33,235 bases of DNA from Streptomyces durocortorensis (GCF_016901035.1 NZ_JAFEUF010000042.1:1-33235); one strand, 5' to 3'; positions 1 through 9,746 are shown, numbered from the stretch's first letter. Translations and numbers: made by a program. The notes: generated by a model from the letters alone, not told the origin.

Positions 1-56
1 TGGGCTCGGTGATGGGTATAATACACTCCAGACCACCCCGCCGGAGGCGATCCCGA

Positions 57-1025
57 GTGAACGACGTGTCCGACGTCGCCCTCCGTCTGGCCATCGTCTT
101 CGTCGTGTTCCTGGTCGCCCCCCTCCTCGTGGGCCAGACCGAGCACAAGGTGATGGCCCACATGCAGGGCCGCCTCGGCCCCATGTACGCGGGCGGCTTC
201 CACGGCTGGGCCCAGCTCGTCGCGGACGGCGTGAAGTTCGCGCAGAAGGAGGACGTGGTCCCGGCCGCCGCCGACCGCCGCGTCTTCCAGCTCGCCCCCG
301 CCGTCGCCCTCCTCCCGTACCTCCTCGTCCTCGCCGTCATCCCCATCGGCCCCGGCGACGGCGCGGTCGGCCAGGTCGTCGACGCGGGCATCTTCTTCGT
401 GCTCGCCGTCATGGGCATCGGAGTCCTCGGCTCGCTCATGGCCGGCTGGGCCTCCGCCAACAAGTTCTCCCTGCTCGGCGGCCTCCGTACCGCCGCGCAA
501 CTCCTCTCCTACGAGCTGCCGATGCTCCTGGCCGCCGCCTCCGTCGCCATGGCGGCCGGTACGGTCTCGCTCACCGGCATCCTCGACGCCTTCGCGTGGT
601 GGTGGCTGCCCTGGCAGATCGTCGGCGCCCTGGTCTTCTTCGTGGCCGGCCTCGCCGAACTCCAGCGGCCGCCGTTCGACATGCCGGTGGCCGACTCCGA
701 GATCATCTTCGGTGCGTACACCGAGTACACCGGGCTGCGCTTCGCCCTGTTCCTCCTCGCCGAGTACGCGGGCATCGTCATCCTTTGCGCGCTGACCACG
801 GTCCTGTTTCTCGGCGGCTGGCACGGCCCGTTCGGCGCCGATGGGCTCGGCTGGCTCTGGACCCTCCTCAAGACCGCGCTCCTCGCGTTCGTCGTCATCT
901 GGCTGCGCGTCAGCTACCCGCGTCTTCGTGAGGACCAGTTGCAGAAGCTCGCCTGGACCACCCTCGTCCCGCTCGCACTCGCGCAGATCGCGCTCACCGG
1001 CATCGTGAAGGTGGCGATCAACTGA
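57..1025 (+). CDS. nuoH: NADH-quinone oxidoreductase subunit H (NuoH), second-cluster type
   Basis: Membrane subunit of complex I that forms much of the quinone chamber and links the peripheral arm to the proton pumps. The 322-residue product is strongly hydrophobic, with about eight membrane segments. Family signatures are visible: a QGRLGP stretch (usual form MQxRxGPN), [11 protein letters not shown] (usual ADGxKxxxKED), [16 protein letters not shown], and [13 protein letters not shown] followed by [11 protein letters not shown]. The GTG at 57 is chosen because GGAGG lies at 43-47 at good spacing; the frame stays open upstream but that part (arginine-rich) is not NuoH-like. It is shorter and more divergent than the main-operon streptomycete NuoH I remember (about 450-460 residues), which suggests the partial nuo2 cluster. 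The stop overlaps the nuoI start (TGATG). Confidence 0.93.
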   Translation: MNDVSDVALRLAIVFVVFLVAPLLVGQTEHKVMAHMQGRLGPMYAGGFHGWAQLVADGVKFAQKEDVVPAAADRRVFQLAPAVALLPYLLVLAVIPIGPGDGAVGQVVDAGIFFVLAVMGIGVLGSLMAGWASANKFSLLGGLRTAAQLLSYELPMLLAAASVAMAAGTVSLTGILDAFAWWWLPWQIVGALVFFVAGLAELQRPPFDMPVADSEIIFGAYTEYTGLRFALFLLAEYAGIVILCALTTVLFLGGWHGPFGADGLGWLWTLLKTALLAFVVIWLRVSYPRLREDQLQKLAWTTLVPLALAQIALTGIVKVAIN

Positions 1026-1642
1026 TGCCCCCGATCCCCGGATCCGGCCTGGCCAAGGGCCTCGCCGTCACCCTGCGCACGATGACGAAGAAGACCGTCA
1101 CCGCGCAGTACCCGGACACCCAGCCCGAACTCCCGCCCCGCTCACGGGGCGTCATCGGGCTGTTCGAGGAGAACTGCACGGTCTGCATGCTCTGCGCCCG
1201 TGAGTGCCCCGACTGGTGCATCTACATCGACTCCCACAAGGAGACGTCGCCGCCGGCCGCCCCCGGCGGCCGTGAGCGCAGCCGGAACGTCCTCGACCGC
1301 TTCGCCATCGACTTCTCCCTCTGCATGTACTGCGGTATCTGCATCGAGGTGTGCCCCTTCGACGCGCTGTTCTGGTCAACCGAGTTCGAGTACGCGGAGA
1401 CGGACATCCACGAACTCACCCACGAGCGCGACAAGCTCCGCGAGTGGATGTGGACCGTGCCGGAGCCGCCCGCCGTCGACCCCGCGGCCGAGGAACCGAA
1501 GGAGATCGCCGCGGCCCGCAAGGCCGCCGACAAGCTGGCAGCCCAACGCACCCAGGAACAGCGGGAACAGCAGGTACAGAAAGAACAGCAGGAACAGCAG
1601 GAACAGCAGGAACACCCGGGCGAGAAGGGAGGAACCCCGTAA
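1025..1642 (+). CDS. nuoI: NADH-quinone oxidoreductase subunit I (NuoI), two 4Fe-4S clusters
   Basis: Peripheral-arm ferredoxin-like subunit carrying clusters N6a/N6b, which pass electrons towards N2 and quinone. Two CxxCxxCxxxCP motifs are present: C51, C54, C57, C61 and C100, C103, C106, C110 of a 205-residue product. ATG overlaps the nuoH stop by one base. The core ends near residue 150. Beyond it is a charged, probably helical tail with many Glu-Gln-Gln units (about residues 175-198), not part of the usual subunit and probably a recent codon-repeat expansion. Direct succession H-I-J-K-L-M-N is the standard nuo order. Function as part of complex I is family knowledge; the electron donor cannot be told from this window. 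Confidence 0.95.
   Translation: MPPIPGSGLAKGLAVTLRTMTKKTVTAQYPDTQPELPPRSRGVIGLFEENCTVCMLCARECPDWCIYIDSHKETSPPAAPGGRERSRNVLDRFAIDFSLCMYCGICIEVCPFDALFWSTEFEYAETDIHELTHERDKLREWMWTVPEPPAVDPAAEEPKEIAAARKAADKLAAQRTQEQREQQVQKEQQEQQEQQEHPGEKGGTP
1552..1616 (+). repeat. CAG/GAA-rich tandem codon repeat at the 3' end of nuoI
   Basis: A run of GAACAGCAG-type units encodes a Glu-Gln-Gln repeat tail on NuoI. The A-rich composition differs from the surrounding GC-rich coding sequence. Probable replication-slippage tract with variable copy number; any function of the tail is unknown. Confidence 0.7.
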
Positions 1643-2298
1643 TGCTGCTCACCGCCACGGCTGACGCCACCGTCACCGCCGCAACCACCGCAGCCGCCGA
1701 CCACCCCGGCTTCCTCTCCCCGTCCGGCGTAGAGATCGCGTTCCTCCTCGTCGGCCTCGCCACCCTCGGCGCCGCCGTCATGACCGTCACCACCAGGCAA
1801 CTGGTGCACGCCGCACTCTGGCTCGTCGTGGCGCTCGGCGGACTGGCCGTGGAGTACCTCCTGCTCACCGCGGAGTTCATCGCCTGGGTCCAGGTGCTGA
1901 TCTACGTCGGTTCCATCGTCGTCCTCCTCCTCTTCGGCCTGATGCTCACCCGGGCCCCCATCGGCCGCTCCCCGGACGCCGATTCGGGCAACCGGTGGGT
2001 CGCCCTCGGGGTGGCCGCCACCGCGGCGGCGGCCCTCGTCTGGGTCGTGGTCGACGCCTTCCGTACGACCTGGATCGACCTCGACGGGCCGGCCCAGGGC
2101 TCCACAGAAGTCACCGGCGCTTTCCTCTTCCGGAACTGGGTCCTGCCCTTCGAGGCGCTCTCCGTCCTGCTGCTCGCCGCCCTTGTCGGCGCGATCGTCC
2201 TGTCCCGCAAGCACGACACGGACGCGCACACCGGCACCGGCACCGGCACGGACACCACGGGCCGCCCCGGTAAGTACGGCAAGGAGGAGCGGAGCTGA
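1642..2298 (+). CDS. nuoJ: NADH-quinone oxidoreductase subunit J (NuoJ)
   Basis: Small membrane subunit next to NuoK and NuoA in the proton-translocating arm. The 218-residue product has five hydrophobic segments. The conserved stretch [20 protein letters not shown], followed by [22 protein letters not shown], is the NuoJ signature, including the helix that carries a pi-bulge in solved structures (family knowledge). The ATG at 1642 overlaps the nuoI TAA (TAATG) and is preceded by GGGAGG. N-terminal Ala/Thr-rich residues and the C-terminal Thr-Gly repeat (from ACCGGC units near 2229-2252) look like tolerated low-complexity additions. Overlaps nuoK by one base. Confidence 0.93.
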   Translation: MLLTATADATVTAATTAAADHPGFLSPSGVEIAFLLVGLATLGAAVMTVTTRQLVHAALWLVVALGGLAVEYLLLTAEFIAWVQVLIYVGSIVVLLLFGLMLTRAPIGRSPDADSGNRWVALGVAATAAAALVWVVVDAFRTTWIDLDGPAQGSTEVTGAFLFRNWVLPFEALSVLLLAALVGAIVLSRKHDTDAHTGTGTGTDTTGRPGKYGKEERS

Positions 2299-2744
2299 TG
2301 CACCTCGCCTATCCCGCCGTGCTCGCCGCCCTCCTCTTCTGCGTCGGTCTCTACGGCGTCCTCGCCCGCCGCAACGCGATCCTGGTCCTGATGTCCGTCG
2401 AGCTGATGCTCAACGCCGTCAACCTCAACCTCGTCGCCTTCGACGTCTGGCTCCGCGACACCCTCCACTCCGGCCAGGCCCTCACGCTCTTCACCATCGC
2501 CATCGCCGCCGCCGAGATCGGCATCGGCCTCGCGATCGTCCTGGCCGTCCACCGCAACCGCGGCACCTCCGACATCGACCGCCTCCGCGACACCGCGGAG
2601 ACCGACGCGGCGGAAACGCTCCCCGACGACGCCGAGACCGGCCGGGCCGAGACCGACGGCGCCGCGAACGGCGACGCCGCGACAGCCACCGACCGAGCGG
2701 GCGGGAACACAGGAAAGACCAAGAAGGCAGAGGCCGCCACGTGA
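2298..2744 (+). CDS. nuoK: NADH-quinone oxidoreductase subunit K (NuoK) with long polar tail
   Basis: MrpC-like membrane subunit of the proton pump. Residues 1 to about 98 form the normal three-helix core, with [18 protein letters not shown] (the membrane Glu of helix 2 in MSVELML) and [17 protein letters not shown] (second conserved Glu in AAAEIGIG). Family members end near 100 residues; this one continues to 148 with a hydrophilic, Ala/Asp/Glu/Thr-rich tail, then a Lys-rich end. The ATG overlaps the nuoJ TGA (TGATG) and AAGGAGG precedes it. The tail may only be a relic of translational coupling to nuoL, whose GTG overlaps the stop by four bases. Confidence 0.95.
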   Translation: MHLAYPAVLAALLFCVGLYGVLARRNAILVLMSVELMLNAVNLNLVAFDVWLRDTLHSGQALTLFTIAIAAAEIGIGLAIVLAVHRNRGTSDIDRLRDTAETDAAETLPDDAETGRAETDGAANGDAATATDRAGGNTGKTKKAEAAT

Positions 2745-4741
2745 CCACCACGACCCTCGCCGCCCTCGTCCCCCTCCTTCCCTTCCTCGGCGCCCTCGCC
2801 GGTCTCGCCGTCGGCCGCACCGCCCCCGGGTTCGTCCGCCCGCTGGCGATCCTCCCGACCCTCACCGCGGCCGTCCTCGCCGTGCTGGTCGCCGTCCGCC
2901 AGGGCGGCGGACGGGCCATCGACGCCGCGACCCAGCTCACCCCCACCGGCTCGGTCCCGATCGACCTGGCGCTGCACCTCGACGGCTTCGCCGTGCTGGT
3001 CGCCGTCCTCGTCACCGTCGTCGCCACCTGCGTACAGCTCTACTCCACGGCCTACCTGCGCGACGACGCCCGCTACCCCTCCTACGCGGCCCTCGTCTCC
3101 CTCTTCACCTCCGCGATGCTCCTGGTCGTCTACTCGGGCGACCTGATGGTGCTCCTGGTCGGCTGGGAGATCATGGGCATCTGCTCGTACTTCCTCGTCG
3201 GCCACTACTGGGAGACGCCCGAGGCCCGCGCCGCCTCCCTCAAGGCCTTCCTGGTCACCAAGCTCGGCGACGTCCCCTTCCTGATCGGTCTGTTCGCGCT
3301 GGCCGCCGACACCGGCAGCTTCCGGATCACCAAGATCCTGGCCGCCGTCACCACCGGCGCCCTCGACCACCCCACCCTCATCGCCCTGCTGCTCCTCGCG
3401 GGCGTCGCGGGCAAGTCGGCCCAGTTCCCCCTGCACACCTGGCTGCCCGACGCGATGGCCGGCCCCACCCCCGTCTCCGCGCTCATCCACGCCGCGACGA
3501 TGGTCGCCGCCGGCATCTACTTCGTGGCCCGCCTGCTGCCCGTCTTCGCCGCCTCCGGCGCGGCGCTCGTCGTCCTCGCCGTGATGGCCGCCGTCACGAT
3601 GATCGGGTCCGGGCTCGCCGCCCTCGCCCAGGACGACATCAAACGCGTCCTCGCCTACTCGACGATCGGTCAGCTCGGCTACATGTCCGGCGCCCTGGCC
3701 GTCGGTGACCGGGGCGCGGCCGTCTTCCACCTGATCTCGCACGGTGCGTTCAAAGCGGTCCTCTTCCTCGCCGCGGGCGTCGTCATCCACGCCGCGGGCA
3801 CCAACTCGCTGGCTGCCATGTCCCGGATGAGCGGCCTCGCCCGCCGTATCCCGGACGCCTACTGGACGATGACCGTCGCCCTCCTCGCGCTGGCCGCCAT
3901 CCCGCCGTTCGCCGGCTTCTTCTCCAAGGAAGCCGTTCTCGTCGCCGCCGAGCACACCGCGCTGGGGGACCGGACCGTCGCCCCGGCCGCCGCGGGCTGG
4001 ACGATCCTGATCGCCGGGCTCCTCGCCGCCGTCCTGACCGCCGCCTACGCCGTACGCCTCTGGCTCCTCGCCTTCCGCGGCCGTGGCGCCGAAGTCCCCG
4101 ACCACGGCGGGCAGCCCCTCGCCATGACCTCCGTCCTGTGGATCCTGGCCGTCCCCACCATCGGCTTCGGCCTCACCGTCGGCATGATCGGCGACTGGTT
4201 CGACGGCCACGCCCTCACGCCGTCCCTCACCACCGCCGTCCTCTCCACCGGCGTCACGCTCGTCGGCGGGCTCGTCACCTACGGCGCGTGGCGGCACACC
4301 ACCGCCCTCGCCGCCCGCACCCCCCTCGGGGCCGTGGCCGCCCACCCGGACGCCGAACCCGCGCTCGTCGAAGCCGAGGCCATGACGTCCCACACCGCCG
4401 CCTACGGCACCATCGCGGACGCCCCCGACCCGGCCGACCCCGGCAGGCTCCTCCTCGGGCCCCTGCACCGCCACGCGGTCACCGGCTTCCACCTCGACGC
4501 CCTGTACACCGCGCTGTTCGTCCGCCCCGTCCAGGGAGCCGCCCGCCTCGTCCGCTTCCTGGACCGCGAGGTCGTCGACACCTACGCCAACGGAACGGGC
4601 ACCGTCACCCGCCTCCTCGGCACCGCCGTCCGCCGGGCCCAGACCGGCAACGTGCAGACCTACGTCAGCGCCCTGCTCGCCGGGTCACTCGTCCTGGCGA
4701 TCGCCGCCGTCGTCTTCGCCAACGTCAACGCGGGGTCGTGA
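2741..4741 (+). CDS. nuoL: NADH-quinone oxidoreductase subunit L (NuoL)
   Basis: Distal antiporter-like proton-pumping subunit of complex I, 666 residues, in the usual family size range. Family landmarks in order: [43 protein letters not shown] (key membrane Glu in GWE), [47 protein letters not shown] (Lys of the broken helix and the HAATMVxAG motif), [18 protein letters not shown], and FFSKE in a later helix. The C-terminal part carries the long lateral-helix region and a final membrane helix. Start is the GTG at 2741 within GTGA shared with the nuoK stop; the frame remains open far upstream inside nuoK but that is out-of-frame overlap, not protein. Ends in another GTGA overlap with nuoM. 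Confidence 0.95.
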   Translation: MTTTTLAALVPLLPFLGALAGLAVGRTAPGFVRPLAILPTLTAAVLAVLVAVRQGGGRAIDAATQLTPTGSVPIDLALHLDGFAVLVAVLVTVVATCVQLYSTAYLRDDARYPSYAALVSLFTSAMLLVVYSGDLMVLLVGWEIMGICSYFLVGHYWETPEARAASLKAFLVTKLGDVPFLIGLFALAADTGSFRITKILAAVTTGALDHPTLIALLLLAGVAGKSAQFPLHTWLPDAMAGPTPVSALIHAATMVAAGIYFVARLLPVFAASGAALVVLAVMAAVTMIGSGLAALAQDDIKRVLAYSTIGQLGYMSGALAVGDRGAAVFHLISHGAFKAVLFLAAGVVIHAAGTNSLAAMSRMSGLARRIPDAYWTMTVALLALAAIPPFAGFFSKEAVLVAAEHTALGDRTVAPAAAGWTILIAGLLAAVLTAAYAVRLWLLAFRGRGAEVPDHGGQPLAMTSVLWILAVPTIGFGLTVGMIGDWFDGHALTPSLTTAVLSTGVTLVGGLVTYGAWRHTTALAARTPLGAVAAHPDAEPALVEAEAMTSHTAAYGTIADAPDPADPGRLLLGPLHRHAVTGFHLDALYTALFVRPVQGAARLVRFLDREVVDTYANGTGTVTRLLGTAVRRAQTGNVQTYVSALLAGSLVLAIAAVVFANVNAGS

Positions 4742-6402
4742 CCGTGATCGATATCAGCCCGTCCGTGATGCAGTTCCTTCTGGCGTTCATCGTCGTCGCC
4801 CCGCTCCTCGGCGCCGCCGCGGCCCTGCTCCCCGCCCCGCCCGGGCTCAAGGGACGGAATCCCGACCAGGCCGTGCTCCGCCACGGCGTCACCGTCACCG
4901 GGGCCGTCCTCATCGCCGCGATCGTCCTGGCCATCGGCTTCGACCACGACCACCCCGCCACGATGCAGGCGACCACCGACATCAGCTGGATCCCGGCGCT
5001 CGACGTCCGCATCCACCTCGGCATCGACGGCATCTCGCTCCCCCTCCTGGTCCTGACCGCGCTGCTGACCTTCCTCTGCGCGCTGTACAGCTACTTCAAG
5101 CTGCCCGCGGGCCCCTCACCGAAGGCCTTCGTCGCCCTCGTCCTCGTCCTGGAGTCCGGCACCCTCGCCACCTTCGCCGTCCTCGACCTGCTGCTCTTCT
5201 TCCTCGCCTTCGAGATGGTCCTCATCCCGATGTACTTCCTCATCAATCGCTGGGGCGGCGACCAACGGCAGGCGGCCGCCTGGAAGTTCATCCTCTACAC
5301 GCTGCTCGGCTCGGTCGTCATGCTGCTCGGCCTCCTCCTCATCGGGCTGAAGAGCGGCACCTTCGACATGGTGGCACTCGCCACTGACAACGGCCGCGGC
5401 CTCACCACATCCGTGCAGGTCATCGCCGTACTCGCGATCGGTCTCGGGCTCGCCGTGAAGACCCCGATGTGGCCCCTGCACAGCTGGCTGCCCGACGCCC
5501 ACACCGCCGCCCCCACGGTCGGTTCGGTCCTCCTCGCGGGCGTGCTGCTGAAGATGGGCACGTACGGATTCGTCCGGATCCTCCTCCCTGTCGCCCCGGA
5601 CGGCATGCGGACCTTCGCGCCCTACCTCGCCGCGTTCGCCGTCGTCAGCATCGTCTACGGATCCCTCGCCTGCCTGGCCCTGGCCCGTACCGGCGCCAAG
5701 GGCGACCTCAAGCGGCTCATCGCCTACTCGTCCGTGGGCCACATGGGCTTCGTCCTGCTCGGCATCGCCACCATGACCCCCACCGGAGTCAACGGCGCGC
5801 TCTTCGCCAACATCGCCCACGGCCTCATCACCGGCCTGCTGTTCTTCCTGGTCGGCGCGGTCAAGGACCGCTACGGCACCGCCGACCTCGACACCCTCGC
5901 CGGAGCAACCGGGGCCGCCCTCTACGGCCGCGCGCCCCGCCTCGGCGCGCTGCTCGCCTTCGCCGCCGTCGCCTCGCTCGGCCTGCCCGGACTCGCCGGA
6001 TTCTGGGGCGAGATGCTCACCCTGTTCGGCGCGTACAGCCCCGCCGAAGGCCTCAGCCGCCCCGCGTTCCGCACCTTCATGGCCATCGGGGCGTTCGGCA
6101 CCCTGCTCACCGCCGCGTACATGCTCATCGTCGTCCGCCGCGTCTGCATGGGCGACCACGCCCCCCACTCCCCGCTGTCGCCCGACGAGCAGGCCCCGCG
6201 AGCGGCGGACGACCCCGTGCCGTCCGGGGCCGCCGGCCCCCGAACGGCCACCACCCCGCAGCTCGCCGACATCCAGACGTACGAAGCGGCCGCCTGGACC
6301 CCGCTCGCCGCGCTCACCATCCTCGCCGGTCTCTGGCCCGCCGTCCTCCTCGGCCTCACCGACCCGGCCGTGCAGAAGCTCCTCGCAGGAGGCAAGTCGT
6401 GA
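4738..6402 (+). CDS. nuoM: NADH-quinone oxidoreductase subunit M (NuoM)
   Basis: Antiporter-like proton-pumping subunit, 554 residues. Landmarks: HLGIDGISLPLLVLTALLTFL, FFLAFEMVLIPMYFLINRWGG (pumping-channel Glu), AAWKFILYTLLGS, TPMWPLHSWLPDAHTAAPTVGSVLLAGVLLKMGTYGFVR (the canonical NuoM signature with its Lys and Pro), DLKRLIAYSSVGHMGFV and LPGLAGFWGE. GTG at 4738 shares GTGA with the nuoL stop; a second GTG two codons later (4744) is a possible alternative. A polar loop around residues 480-510 with Pro/Ala is longer than in enterobacterial NuoM. Overlaps nuoN by four bases, so translation of the whole pump module is probably coupled. Confidence 0.95.
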   Translation: MTVIDISPSVMQFLLAFIVVAPLLGAAAALLPAPPGLKGRNPDQAVLRHGVTVTGAVLIAAIVLAIGFDHDHPATMQATTDISWIPALDVRIHLGIDGISLPLLVLTALLTFLCALYSYFKLPAGPSPKAFVALVLVLESGTLATFAVLDLLLFFLAFEMVLIPMYFLINRWGGDQRQAAAWKFILYTLLGSVVMLLGLLLIGLKSGTFDMVALATDNGRGLTTSVQVIAVLAIGLGLAVKTPMWPLHSWLPDAHTAAPTVGSVLLAGVLLKMGTYGFVRILLPVAPDGMRTFAPYLAAFAVVSIVYGSLACLALARTGAKGDLKRLIAYSSVGHMGFVLLGIATMTPTGVNGALFANIAHGLITGLLFFLVGAVKDRYGTADLDTLAGATGAALYGRAPRLGALLAFAAVASLGLPGLAGFWGEMLTLFGAYSPAEGLSRPAFRTFMAIGAFGTLLTAAYMLIVVRRVCMGDHAPHSPLSPDEQAPRAADDPVPSGAAGPRTATTPQLADIQTYEAAAWTPLAALTILAGLWPAVLLGLTDPAVQKLLAGGKS

Positions 6403-8030
6403 CCGCGGACCTCAGCACCACCCCCGGAAGCCTCGTCGCGCAGGCCCCGGACGCGGCGGCCCCCGGCCTCGGCAACGCCGCCGGAAACCTCGTCGCGGCC
6501 GACGTCCCCAGCCTCGTCCAGTCCATCGACTGGCTCGCCATCGCGCCCCCCACCCTCACCGCGCTGGCCGCCCTGGTCGTCCTCGTCGCCGACCTGTTCC
6601 TGCCCGAGCACCGCAAACGGCTCCTCGGCTACGGCGCCCTCACCGCCCTCGCCGCCGCCCTGGCGCTCCTGATCCCCCTGCGCGCCGGGGACCGGTCCAC
6701 CTTCTGCGTCACCACCGGCGCCCAGGCCTGCAGCTACACCGCCGACCACTTCACCGTCGTCATCCAGGCCCTCGTCCTCGGCGGCGCGTTCCTCACCGTC
6801 CTGCTCTCGCTCGACGACACCCGGAAACTGCCGGCGGGGGAGTTCTGGTTCCTGCTCCTGGCCTCGGCCGCCGGGGCCGCCCTGCTGCCCGCATCCCGCG
6901 ACCTCGCCACGCTCGTCGTCGCCCTCGAAGTCGCCTCGCTGCCCGCATTCGCCCTCGTCGGCATCAAACGCGGCGACCGGCGCTCCTCCGAGGCCGCGCT
7001 GAAATTCTTCCTCTCCTCCGTCGTCGCCACCGCCGTGATGCTGCTCGGAGTCAGCTTCGTGTACGCGTCGACCGGCACCCTGCACCTCACCGAGATCGCC
7101 GCCCGTCTCGACGACGTACCCCCGGTCCTCGACACCCTTGTCAAGACCGGCGTGGCCCTCACCCTCGTCGGCTTCGCCTTCAAGACGGCCGCCGCGCCCT
7201 TCCACTTCTGGGTTCCCGACACCTACGTCGGCGCGCCCCTCCCGATCGCCGCCTATCTCTCCGTCGTCGGGAAGGCCGTCGGGTTCTCGGGCCTCATTCT
7301 GGTGACCGTCATCGCGTTCCCCTCCTATGCGGACGTCTGGGGGCCCGCCCTCGCCGTCCTCGCCGCGCTCACCATGACCGTCGGCAACGTCGCGGCCGTC
7401 CGCCAGCGGGCCGACCGCGCCCGCAGCGCCGTCCGACTGCTCGCCTGGTCCTCCGTCGCCCAGGCCGGCTACCTCCTGGTCCCGATCGCCGCCGCCGCGT
7501 ACTCCAGCGACGAACAGATCGGCTCCACCGTGGCGTACGCCCTCATGTACGCCGTCGTGAACCTGGGCGCGTTCGCGGTCGCCGCCCTGGTTGCCCGTAC
7601 GCACCCCGGCAACCGGCTCTCCGACTACCGGGGCCTGTACGCCACCCGCCCCCTCGCCGCCCTGGCCCTCGGGTTCTTCCTGCTCTGCCTGGCCGGACTG
7701 CCGCCCGGCATCATCGGGCTCTTCGCGAAGGTCACCGTCTTCTCCGCGGCGGTCGACGCGGGCCTCGGCTGGCTCGCCGTTGTCATGGTCGTCAACGTGG
7801 TGATCGCTCTCTACTACTACCTTCAGTGGACCGCGATCCTCTTCCGCGCACCGGACGGAGCCCCGGAAACGGCCGGGGCGGCCACCGGAACCCCGGCCTC
7901 CACCCCACCGCTCCGATTCCGGGCCCCTGCCCCGCTCACCACGGCGATCGTGCTCACCGCCGCCGCCGGAATCCTGCTCTCCGGGGTGCCGCAGGCCGTC
8001 CTGCGCTTCGCCTCCGTCAGCCTTTTCTGA
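6399..8030 (+). CDS. nuoN: NADH-quinone oxidoreductase subunit N (NuoN)
   Basis: Third antiporter-like subunit, 543 residues, closing the cluster. Landmarks: DLATLVVALEVASLPAFALVG (helix-5 Glu), SEAALKFFLSS, GFAFKTAAAPFHFWVPDTYVGAPLPIAAYLSVVGKAVGF (the NuoN version of the K/P broken-helix motif), RLLAWSSVAQAGYLL, and FLLCLAGLPPGIIGLFAKVTVF. GTG at 6399 overlaps the nuoM stop. The first 40 residues (Ala/Gly/Pro-rich) precede the first hydrophobic segment and look lineage-specific. A gap of 116 bases to mscL, in which I find no strong hairpin, ends the operon. Confidence 0.95.
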   Translation: MTADLSTTPGSLVAQAPDAAAPGLGNAAGNLVAADVPSLVQSIDWLAIAPPTLTALAALVVLVADLFLPEHRKRLLGYGALTALAAALALLIPLRAGDRSTFCVTTGAQACSYTADHFTVVIQALVLGGAFLTVLLSLDDTRKLPAGEFWFLLLASAAGAALLPASRDLATLVVALEVASLPAFALVGIKRGDRRSSEAALKFFLSSVVATAVMLLGVSFVYASTGTLHLTEIAARLDDVPPVLDTLVKTGVALTLVGFAFKTAAAPFHFWVPDTYVGAPLPIAAYLSVVGKAVGFSGLILVTVIAFPSYADVWGPALAVLAALTMTVGNVAAVRQRADRARSAVRLLAWSSVAQAGYLLVPIAAAAYSSDEQIGSTVAYALMYAVVNLGAFAVAALVARTHPGNRLSDYRGLYATRPLAALALGFFLLCLAGLPPGIIGLFAKVTVFSAAVDAGLGWLAVVMVVNVVIALYYYLQWTAILFRAPDGAPETAGAATGTPASTPPLRFRAPAPLTTAIVLTAAAGILLSGVPQAVLRFASVSLF

Positions 8031-8146
8031 CCTCTTCCGACCCCGCAAGACCGGTTTGCCCGCGGCCGCCGCCACAGGGCATGGTCTTGGCTGCATACGT
8101 CCCGTAATCGGCGTGGACGTGTCGGCGGCAAAGAGGAGAGAGAGCA

Positions 8147-8605
8147 GTGCTGAACGGCTTCAAGGACTTCATCCTGCGCGGGAACGTCATCTCGATGGCG
8201 ATCGGCCTCGCCGTCGGGGCAGCCTTCACCGCCGTCGTCACGGGCTTCAGCAACGCCTTCATCACCCCGCTGATCGGCCTCGCCACCCGCGGCACCGGCG
8301 ACTTCAGCAAGGCCCACTACACGGTCGACGGAGTCGACTTCCCCTACGGCCTCTTCGTCAGCGCCGCCATCGCCTTCATCATCACCGCCGCGGTCCTCTA
8401 CTTCTGCGTCGTGGTCCCCATGGCGAAGGTCCAGAACCGCTTCGCGAAGGAAGAGGCCGTCGACATCAAGGCCGCCCTCCGCGACTGCCCGCGCTGCTTC
8501 AGCGAGATCCCCGCCGTCGCCTCCCGCTGCGGCCACTGCACCAGCGAGGTCGAGCCCGACTCCGAGGCCCTCTCCCTCGCCAAGCTCCCCGCACAGCAGC
8601 ACTGA
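8147..8605 (+). CDS. mscL: Large-conductance mechanosensitive channel MscL with C-terminal zinc ribbon
   Basis: Pressure-relief channel of the cytoplasmic membrane that opens on hypo-osmotic shock. Residues 1-45 carry the MscL signature (GFKDFILRGNVISMAIGLAVGAAFTAVV and the NAFITPLIG stretch), a periplasmic loop follows at about 46-68, TM2 spans about 69-92, then PMAKVQNR. After this the protein departs from the classical helix-bundle tail: residues 114-131 hold CPRC and CGHC (C114, C117, C128, C131), a rubredoxin/zinc-ribbon-like knuckle. Total length 152. GTG start with GAGGAGAG upstream. The reading CPRCFSEIPAVASRCGHC resembles zinc-ribbon tails added to small membrane proteins; metal binding is inferred. 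Stands alone between nuoN and htpX. Confidence 0.93.
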   Translation: MLNGFKDFILRGNVISMAIGLAVGAAFTAVVTGFSNAFITPLIGLATRGTGDFSKAHYTVDGVDFPYGLFVSAAIAFIITAAVLYFCVVVPMAKVQNRFAKEEAVDIKAALRDCPRCFSEIPAVASRCGHCTSEVEPDSEALSLAKLPAQQH

Positions 8606-8620
8606 CCGACCACGGCAGTA

Positions 8621-8666
8621 CCGCCCCACCGAGTGACCCCGCCCCACCGAGTCACCCCGCACCACC
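8621..8666. repeat. 18-bp tandem direct repeat, about 2.6 copies
   Basis: Unit CCGCCCCACCGAGTGACC at 8621-8638 is repeated at 8639-8656 with one change (G to C), followed by a partial third unit CCGCACCACC at 8657-8666. It lies 15 bases after the mscL stop. No coding or clear hairpin role; probably slippage. Confidence 0.8.
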
Positions 8667-8774
8667 AGGACGGCACGCCGCCACCCGTACGGACCAGCCG
8701 GCCTTCGTACGGGGCCGGGGGCCCGACCGGCGCGAACACGCGGCACAGCCCCCGCCCTCCGGCCGCACGCACAA

Positions 8775-8801
8775 GGGAACTAGCTCCTCTCGCCTGGCGT
8801 T
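8775..8801 (+). promoter_or_regulatory. Candidate ECF-sigma (sigma-R-like) promoter for htpX
   Basis: GGGAAC at 8775-8780, an 18-base spacer, and GTT at 8799-8801 match the streptomycete sigma-R pattern as I know it (GGAAT, 18-19 bases, GTT), apart from C for T in the -35. It would give a leader of roughly 75 bases before the htpX GTG. Short degenerate motifs occur by chance, so this is a candidate only. Confidence 0.45.
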
Positions 8802-8882
8802 GACCAGTACAGGAGGCTCCACTGGGGAGTGGAGCACCACCATGCAAAGGGTTCCCCTGCTGCACCACTTGGAGGGCGTACC

Positions 8883-9746
8883 GTGCACCGCCGGCACAAC
8901 GGGCTCAAGACCGCCGTACTCCTCGGGGGACTGTCCGCACTCATCATCGTCATCGGCAGTTTCTTCGGACGTACAGGCCTCGTCGTCGCGCTCCTGGTAG
9001 CCGTCGGCACCAATGCGTACGCCTACTGGAACAGCGACAAGCTCGCGCTGCGGGCCATGCGCGCCCGTCCCGTCAGCGAATTCGAGGCGCCGCAGCTCTA
9101 CCGCATCGTCCGCGAGCTCTCCACGGCCGCCCGACAGCCCATGCCGCGCCTCTACATCTCCCCGACGCAGGCGCCCAACGCGTTCGCCACCGGCCGCAAT
9201 CCGCGCAACGCCGCCGTCTGCTGCACCGAGGGAATCCTCCAGATCCTGGACGAACGCGAGCTGCGCGGCGTCCTCGGCCACGAGCTCAGCCACGTCTACA
9301 ACCGGGACATCCTCATCTCGTCCGTCGCCGGAGCCCTCGCCTCCGTCGTGATGTTCCTGGTCAACTTCGCCTGGCTCATCCCGGTGGGCCGCTCCAACGA
9401 CGACGAGGGGCCCGGCCTCCTCGGCATGCTCCTGATCATGATCCTGGGGCCGCTCGCCGCCTCCGTCATCCAGCTCGCCGTCAGCCGCTCCCGGGAGTAC
9501 GAGGCCGACGCCTCCGGGGCGCAGCTCACCGGTGACCCGCTGGCGCTCGCCAGTGCCCTGCGCAAGCTCGACGCCGGGACGAAACAGCTCCCGCTGCCGC
9601 CCGAGCCCAGGATCGAGACCGCCAGCCACATGATGATCGCGAACCCCTTCCGCCCGGGCCGGGGGATGGCGAAAATGTTCTCGACGCACCCGCCGATGGC
9701 GGAGCGCATCGCCCGACTCGAACAGATGGCAGGTCATCGCCCGTGA
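8883..9746 (+). CDS. htpX: Membrane zinc metalloprotease HtpX (M48B)
   Basis: Integral-membrane quality-control protease that cleaves misfolded membrane proteins. The 287-residue product (usual HtpX size) has two N-terminal hydrophobic segments, the zinc motif HELSH at 133-137, two more hydrophobic segments (about 143-165 and 178-200), and SREYEAD with the third ligand Glu at about 205. The GTG at 8883 is preferred over the upstream ATG at 8829: GGAGGG at 8871-8876 sits correctly, and the protein then begins [10 protein letters not shown], as I remember for Streptomyces homologues. Overlaps yccF by GTGA, so the two are cotranslated. A sigma-R-like promoter lies about 80 bases upstream, fitting an envelope/thiol stress role. 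Confidence 0.95.
   Translation: MHRRHNGLKTAVLLGGLSALIIVIGSFFGRTGLVVALLVAVGTNAYAYWNSDKLALRAMRARPVSEFEAPQLYRIVRELSTAARQPMPRLYISPTQAPNAFATGRNPRNAAVCCTEGILQILDERELRGVLGHELSHVYNRDILISSVAGALASVVMFLVNFAWLIPVGRSNDDEGPGLLGMLLIMILGPLAASVIQLAVSRSREYEADASGAQLTGDPLALASALRKLDAGTKQLPLPPEPRIETASHMMIANPFRPGRGMAKMFSTHPPMAERIARLEQMAGHRP

Noticed and set aside
17-22. TATAAT near the window start as a nuoH promoter
   Set aside because: No -35 visible within the window and nuoH is probably internal to an operon; may be chance.
2351-8096. Several long minus-strand frames opposite nuoK-nuoN
   Set aside because: Shadows of GC-rich genes; Gly/Glu/Asp-rich translations without motifs, and opposite well-conserved coding sequence.
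8621-8666. Short tandem repeat as a CRISPR-like array
   Set aside because: Units are directly adjacent with no spacers and only about 2.6 copies.
8829-8882. Upstream ATG extending HtpX by 18 residues with a His run
   Set aside because: No ribosome binding site fit better than GGAGGG before the GTG at 8883, and the extension is not family-like.
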